From JADCCX01 sp031372765 (GTDB lineage: Bacteria > Pseudomonadota > Alphaproteobacteria > Rhizobiales > Beijerinckiaceae), in assembly GCA_031372765.1 (NCBI GenBank), contig JANMLW010000001.1, positions 1 to 10,218 of the forward strand: 10,218 nt of DNA. The letters run 5' to 3'. The position numbers and the translations under genes were made by a program. Positions 7,118-10,218 of the stretch are shown one piece after another. The stretch's first letter is position 1. Each line of letters starts with the position of its first letter. Below the pieces are notes generated by a model that saw nothing but the letters and a program-made list of their open reading frames with translations, was not told the origin of the DNA and did not search any database.

Positions 7118-8929
7118 CTATACGAGTGAACCTACAATACTTGCCCCTTGATCGGCAGGGGTGGCAAGATGCCTCCACGGTTCAAAAAGCCCACGCCCCA
7201 AGGTCCTTGTTACGATTGATTGCGTTGCAGGTGAGCGCCTTGACAGGTCAACCGCATCTATCTGTGCATCCAGCATTCCTGTCGCGCAATCCAGGGTGAT
7301 GGTGTCTCCGTCCTTCAACAAAGCCAGCATACCGCCTTCATTGGCCTCTGGCGTCACATGGATGGCGGCGGCAATCTTGCCGGAGGCACCCGACATGCGC
7401 CCGTCTGTTACCAGTGCCACCTTTTGTCCACGGTCCAGCAGGATGCCCAAGACAGGCGTCAGTTTGTGCAACTCGGGCATGCCATTGGCACGCGGTCCCT
7501 GAAAACGCAGCACGGCCACAAAATCTCCCGTCAGAGATCCTGCTTTGAAAGCAGCATGAAATTCATCCTGACTGTCAAAAATCCGTGCAGGTGCTGTCAC
7601 CTTACGATGCTCGGGCTTGACAGCAGATGTCTTGATGACGGCCTTGCCCAGATTGCCTGACAGGATTTTCAAACCACTTTCAGCTTCAAATGGCGCATTG
7701 GCAGGCCGCAGCACATCGGTTGCACCGGATTGCGCTGGCAGCACATGATAGGTGAAAGTACCCTCTTCCATGGCAGCGCGTCTGGTATAACGGGAAAGGC
7801 CCGGACCAGCAATTGTCTGCACATCTTCATGCATCAGGCCGACAGCAAGACATTCGCGTATCAGATACGGTATTCCGCCAGCAGTCTCGAATGCGTTCAC
7901 GTCTGCATCGCCATTGGGGTAAACCCGTGCCATCAGCGGCACGACGGCAGCAAGATCAGAAAAATCATCCCATGTCAGGATGATTCCCGCAGCACGTGCA
8001 ACAGCAACCCAGTGCATGGTGTGGTTGGTGGACCCGCCTGTGGCCAGCAAAGCTACAACCGCGTTTACGATGGCTTTCTCATCCACGATGCGCCCGATGG
8101 GGCTGAAATCATGCTTTTTGGTCACCTCCGTGAGGCGATCGACTGCAGCATTCAGCAAGGCTGCCCGCAAGGCAGTGCCGGGAGGCGCGAAAGCCGTTCC
8201 GGGCATATGCAGCCCCATGACCTCGATCAGCACCTGATTGGAATTCGCCGTGCCATAGAAGGTGCAGGTACCCGGTGCGTGATAAGCCTTCGCTTCGCTT
8301 TCCAACAGTTCAACCTGGCTGGCCTTGCCTTCTGCATGCAACTGGCGAACCCGTGATTTTTCTGCATTGGATATGCCGCTGGGCATGGGTCCGGCACCGG
8401 AGAAAACGACGGGCAGGTGCGGAAACTGCAAGGCTCCGATGAGCAACCCGGGTATTATCTTGTCGCAGGTACCAAGACAGATTGCGGCGTCAAACGCATC
8501 ATGCGTCAATGCAATCGCTGTGGACATGGCAATGATATCCCGCGAAAAAAGCGAAAGTTCCATTCCGGGCCTGCCTTGCGTGACACCATCACACATGGCA
8601 GGCACGCCCCCAGCAACCTGTGCTGTCGCGCCCCTCGCTCTGGCTGCCGCTTTTATGGCATCCGGGTATGCAGCAAAGGGCTGATGCGCGGAAAGCATAT
8701 CGTTATAGGCTGTTACAATACCAATGTTTGGCGCTTTCAACCCGGCAAGCTGCCGCTTATCCTCCGTATCCATGGGTGCCATGACATGCGCCAGGTTGGA
8801 ACAGGAGAGACAGGAGCGTCCACTGACCGGTGCGGCGTCCCGCTCAATGTGGGCAAGATAGCGCGAACGAAGATCGCGGCTGCGCGCCACAATCCTGTCT
8901 GTCACCTCCTGCACAACCCGGTTGATCAT
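7118..8929 (-). CDS. edd: 6-phosphogluconate dehydratase
   Basis: Edd removes water from 6-phosphogluconate to give 2-keto-3-deoxy-6-phosphogluconate (KDPG), the committed step of the Entner-Doudoroff pathway, in the cytoplasm. With the start at ATG 8929 the protein has 603 residues, the same length as the E. coli enzyme, and aligns with it from the first helix. An in-frame ATG at 8980 would add 17 residues with no family counterpart, and a GGAG at 8943-8940 supports 8929. Conserved IlvD/Edd features include YNDMLSAHQP (75-84), GGVPAMCDGVTQG (107-119), GTCDKI (153-158), HAPGTCTFYGTAN (217-229), LATGGSTNHTMH, KTSAV and GPRANGMPELHKL. Cys113, Cys155 and Cys222 are the expected iron-sulfur cluster ligands. 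It is the promoter-proximal gene of the operon, divergent from hexR. Identification is near certain. Confidence 0.97.
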   Translation of the reverse strand: MINRVVQEVTDRIVARSRDLRSRYLAHIERDAAPVSGRSCLSCSNLAHVMAPMDTEDKRQLAGLKAPNIGIVTAYNDMLSAHQPFAAYPDAIKAAARARGATAQVAGGVPAMCDGVTQGRPGMELSLFSRDIIAMSTAIALTHDAFDAAICLGTCDKIIPGLLIGALQFPHLPVVFSGAGPMPSGISNAEKSRVRQLHAEGKASQVELLESEAKAYHAPGTCTFYGTANSNQVLIEVMGLHMPGTAFAPPGTALRAALLNAAVDRLTEVTKKHDFSPIGRIVDEKAIVNAVVALLATGGSTNHTMHWVAVARAAGIILTWDDFSDLAAVVPLMARVYPNGDADVNAFETAGGIPYLIRECLAVGLMHEDVQTIAGPGLSRYTRRAAMEEGTFTYHVLPAQSGATDVLRPANAPFEAESGLKILSGNLGKAVIKTSAVKPEHRKVTAPARIFDSQDEFHAAFKAGSLTGDFVAVLRFQGPRANGMPELHKLTPVLGILLDRGQKVALVTDGRMSGASGKIAAAIHVTPEANEGGMLALLKDGDTITLDCATGMLDAQIDAVDLSRRSPATQSIVTRTLGRGLFEPWRHLATPADQGASIVGSLV

Positions 8930-8973
8930 AAAAATTGAACTCCAAGACCCTTTGATATTAGAAACTTTCTTAT

Positions 8974-9007
8974 TATGCAACAGATATGCAAGTTATTTTT
9001 ATGCATA
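8974..9007. repeat. Three TATGCA boxes, possible operator
   Basis: Copies of TATGCAA occur at 8974-8980 and 8985-8991, and TATGCAT at 9000-9006. The last is part of the perfect 8-base palindrome TATGCATA (9000-9007). Start-to-start spacings are 11 and 15 bases. The first spacing is about one helical turn, so proteins bound there would face the same side of the DNA. The cluster sits between the presumed edd and hexR -10 elements, where a repressor could control both promoters. HexR as the binder is inference. Confidence 0.45.
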
Positions 9008-9036
9008 GGCTGCTGCTTTTGAACGTGCGCTAAAGC

Positions 9037-9042
9037 TATAAT
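9037..9042 (+). promoter_or_regulatory. Candidate -10 element for hexR
   Basis: This is a perfect TATAAT hexamer 18 bases before the hexR ATG at 9061. Transcription would start near 9049-9050, giving a leader too short for a normal ribosome-binding site. No convincing -35 accompanies it (TGCTTT at 17 bases spacing; TTGAAC at 9019-9024 is only 12 bases away). Confidence 0.4.
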
Positions 9043-9060
9043 ACCGATACATTCTTCCAC

Positions 9061-9948
9061 ATGACCGCGGATAACCCTGATTTTCCCGTACAAATGACGC
9101 TGGGAAGCATTGTTTATGACCTTCAGACCAAAGCTGAAGCCCTTGGTCCTGCAGGCAAGAAAGTTGCAACTTACTTCATCGAGAATGCGGATCGCCTGCC
9201 AGAATTGACAATCACCGACATTGCCCGAGCAGTCGGTGTAAGCGAGCCAACTGTGGGGCGTATTTGCCAGACGCTCGGTTTCACAGGGTTTCGCGATTTC
9301 AGGATAAAGATGGCACGGGCGGCTGGTGCTCAATTGCGCCACATAGAGGTGGATGTGACCCGTGATGACCAGCCATCAGACATCGCCTTCAAGGTTATCG
9401 ATACAGCCTTGCTGACACTCAACCGCTTGAAGGATCAGATACGGGGGCAAGCGGTTGCCGACGCGGTTGTCATTCTGGGGCAAGCCCAGCGCATAGAATT
9501 CTATGGCCAAGGAAATTCCGGCCTCGTGGCACATGATGCGCAACACAAGTTCTTTCGCCTTGGCAAACCGGCCATAGCCTATAACGACAGCCATGTTCAC
9601 GTCATGTCAGCCTCGCTGCTGACACCAAAGGACAGCGTGATCTGTATCTCGCGATCCGGCCGCACGCGAGAGCTTCTGCGCACGGCTGAAATCCTCAAAG
9701 AGCGCGGCGTGCCGATGGTGTCGATCTCGCCAGACGGATCACCTCTTGCGCAGCGTGCGCGGGTCAATCTGCATGTGACGTTCGATGATGATCCGGATGT
9801 CTACACGCCCATGTCGTCGCGACTCGCACAACTGACTGTCATTGACATCCTGGCTGTCAGTATTGCCGTGCAGCGCGGTGCTGTTTCATCCCCTGACATG
9901 GCACGCGCAAGGGCGGAACTGGCAGGCAAACGTCTTCCTCCACGATAA
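9061..9948 (+). CDS. hexR: HexR-like transcriptional regulator (RpiR family, HTH + SIS)
   Basis: This is a 295-residue DNA-binding regulator. The N-terminal RpiR-type helix-turn-helix domain spans roughly 15-88, with recognition region TDIARAVGVSEPTVGRICQ (52-70). A sugar-isomerase (SIS) domain spans about 130-265 and carries the phosphosugar-binding segments FYGQGNSGLVAHDAQHKFFR (147-166) and ISRSGRTREL (196-205). Characterised HexR proteins of pseudomonads repress zwf and edd genes and release DNA when SIS binds KDPG; its position divergent from edd fits that role here. The start is uncertain: neither ATG at 9061 nor the in-frame ATG at 9094 (residue 12) has a visible ribosome-binding site, and a TATAAT at 9037-9042 would leave a leader of only about a dozen bases for the first. 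Family assignment is strong; effector and targets are inferred from relatives. Confidence 0.88.
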   Translation: MTADNPDFPVQMTLGSIVYDLQTKAEALGPAGKKVATYFIENADRLPELTITDIARAVGVSEPTVGRICQTLGFTGFRDFRIKMARAAGAQLRHIEVDVTRDDQPSDIAFKVIDTALLTLNRLKDQIRGQAVADAVVILGQAQRIEFYGQGNSGLVAHDAQHKFFRLGKPAIAYNDSHVHVMSASLLTPKDSVICISRSGRTRELLRTAEILKERGVPMVSISPDGSPLAQRARVNLHVTFDDDPDVYTPMSSRLAQLTVIDILAVSIAVQRGAVSSPDMARARAELAGKRLPPR

Positions 9949-10019
9949 CAAGGACCGACATCTGCGTGCTCCGGGTATCTTCCATTGTGTTTAGCCGGCG
10001 CATGTTGCTATGCTGGGAG

Positions 10020-10048
10020 TTGACAAATCTTTCCATGCAAATGCATGG
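10020..10048 (+). promoter_or_regulatory. Promoter-like hexamer with overlapping palindromic operator
   Basis: A consensus -35 hexamer TTGACA (10020-10025) is followed at 10033-10048 by CCATGCAAATGCATGG. This is a palindrome with 7-base arms around a central AA. With a 17-base spacer the -10 would fall at 10043-10048 (GCATGG), which does not match TATAAT, so the promoter would be weak or activator-dependent. The palindrome would overlap the spacer and -10, a normal place for a repressor operator, upstream of the secreted-protein gene at 10114. The bound protein is unknown. Confidence 0.45.
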
Positions 10049-10113
10049 CGAAACCAGAGCAGTCAAATTGCCGCAAGAGCAGTGGACAAAAATTACTTCC
10101 CGGGAGAATGCAA

Positions 10114-10218
10114 ATGAAAAACCTGTCAATGGGCTTGGTGTTTTTTGGCGTCACTGCCTTATCCGGGGTGACGGCATCCGCGCAGGACAGCTGTCCAAAT
10201 CGCGGCCAGCTTGATACG
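10114..10218 (+). CDS. N-terminal fragment of a secreted protein, possibly a PhnD-like phosphonate/phosphite binding protein
   Basis: The first 35 codons of a gene run off the right edge. ATG 10114 follows GGGAG (10102-10106) at 7 bases; an in-frame ATG at 10108 is too close to that site. The N-terminus is a clear Sec signal peptide: Lys at position 3, a hydrophobic core (about 4-20) and a probable cleavage after ASA (21-23). The mature start reads QDSCPNRGQLDT. The CPNRG-LDT pattern recalls the N-terminus of proteobacterial proteins annotated as phosphate/phosphite/phosphonate ABC binding proteins, but this is recalled from only about a dozen mature residues and is tentative. If correct, a second phosphorus-compound importer adjoins the Entner-Doudoroff locus. 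Export is well supported; function is not. Confidence 0.6.
   Translation, partial: MKNLSMGLVFFGVTALSGVTASAQDSCPNRGQLDT

Larger units (their letters stand above)
8930..9060. promoter_or_regulatory. Divergent edd / hexR promoter region
   Basis: This AT-rich 131-base gap separates the start codons of edd (minus) and hexR (plus) and must hold both promoters. On the plus strand a perfect TATAAT lies at 9037-9042, but no good -35 sits 16-18 bases upstream. On the minus strand TAATAT at 8960-8955 is the best -10 candidate for edd, with only a poor -35 (CTGTTG, 8983-8978). Three TATGCA boxes lie between these elements. I do not see the TTGT-N7/8-ACAA operator described for Pseudomonas HexR. Confidence 0.7.

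Noticed and set aside
7109..7125. AT-rich palindrome (TATAGCTATA at 7113-7122) over the edd stop codon as a terminator
   Set aside because: There is no loop, no GC-rich stem and no following U-run, and the operon appears to continue downstream.
9019..9042. TTGAAC plus TATAAT as a complete sigma-70 promoter for hexR
   Set aside because: The spacer is only 12 bases, too short for normal use; only the -10 is kept as a candidate.
9836..9860. CTGTCAT and CTGTCAG repeats resembling a Pho box near the possible phosphonate gene
   Set aside because: The copies are 18 bases apart instead of the usual 11, and both lie inside the hexR coding sequence.

Overview
The window looks like a chromosomal carbohydrate-metabolism locus from a Gram-negative bacterium of the Pseudomonadota, moderately GC-rich by eye. 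An alpha- or betaproteobacterium is most likely, but the sequence alone does not settle the class. Evidence is the Entner-Doudoroff enzyme pair (Zwf, Edd), a HexR-type RpiR/SIS regulator, and periplasmic binding proteins with classical Sec signal peptides. Almost everything is coding, and I see no mobile element, tRNA, rRNA or CRISPR array.

Layout: from about 8929 down to 6 the minus strand carries six genes in one direction with short gaps: edd (6-phosphogluconate dehydratase), two tandem paralogous periplasmic binding proteins, a large fused two-domain ABC permease, an ABC ATPase, and zwf (glucose-6-phosphate dehydrogenase). The gaps are 68, 98, 45 and 2 bases, then a 4-base GTGA overlap, which fits an operon. 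A stem-loop lies between the two binding-protein genes. A 131-base divergent promoter region (8930-9060) with three TATGCA boxes separates edd from hexR, which is on the plus strand (9061-9948). After a 165-base gap with a promoter-like TTGACA and a near-perfect 16-base palindrome, the window ends in the first 35 codons of a secreted protein (from 10114), possibly a phosphonate/phosphite-type binding protein.

How the genes fit together: the transporter looks superficially like an iron(III) importer and may be annotated that way. However, its binding proteins resemble the AfuA family, whose studied members bind sugar phosphates such as glucose-6-phosphate. The transporter genes sit between edd and zwf. 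The simplest reading is a unit that imports intact hexose phosphates and feeds glucose-6-phosphate directly to Zwf and then Edd, bypassing glucokinase, under a regulator expected to sense the pathway intermediate KDPG. The two binding proteins differ at a residue I align with a sugar-contacting His of AfuA, suggesting two ligands share one membrane channel. Lactonase (pgl) and KDPG aldolase (eda) are not in the window.
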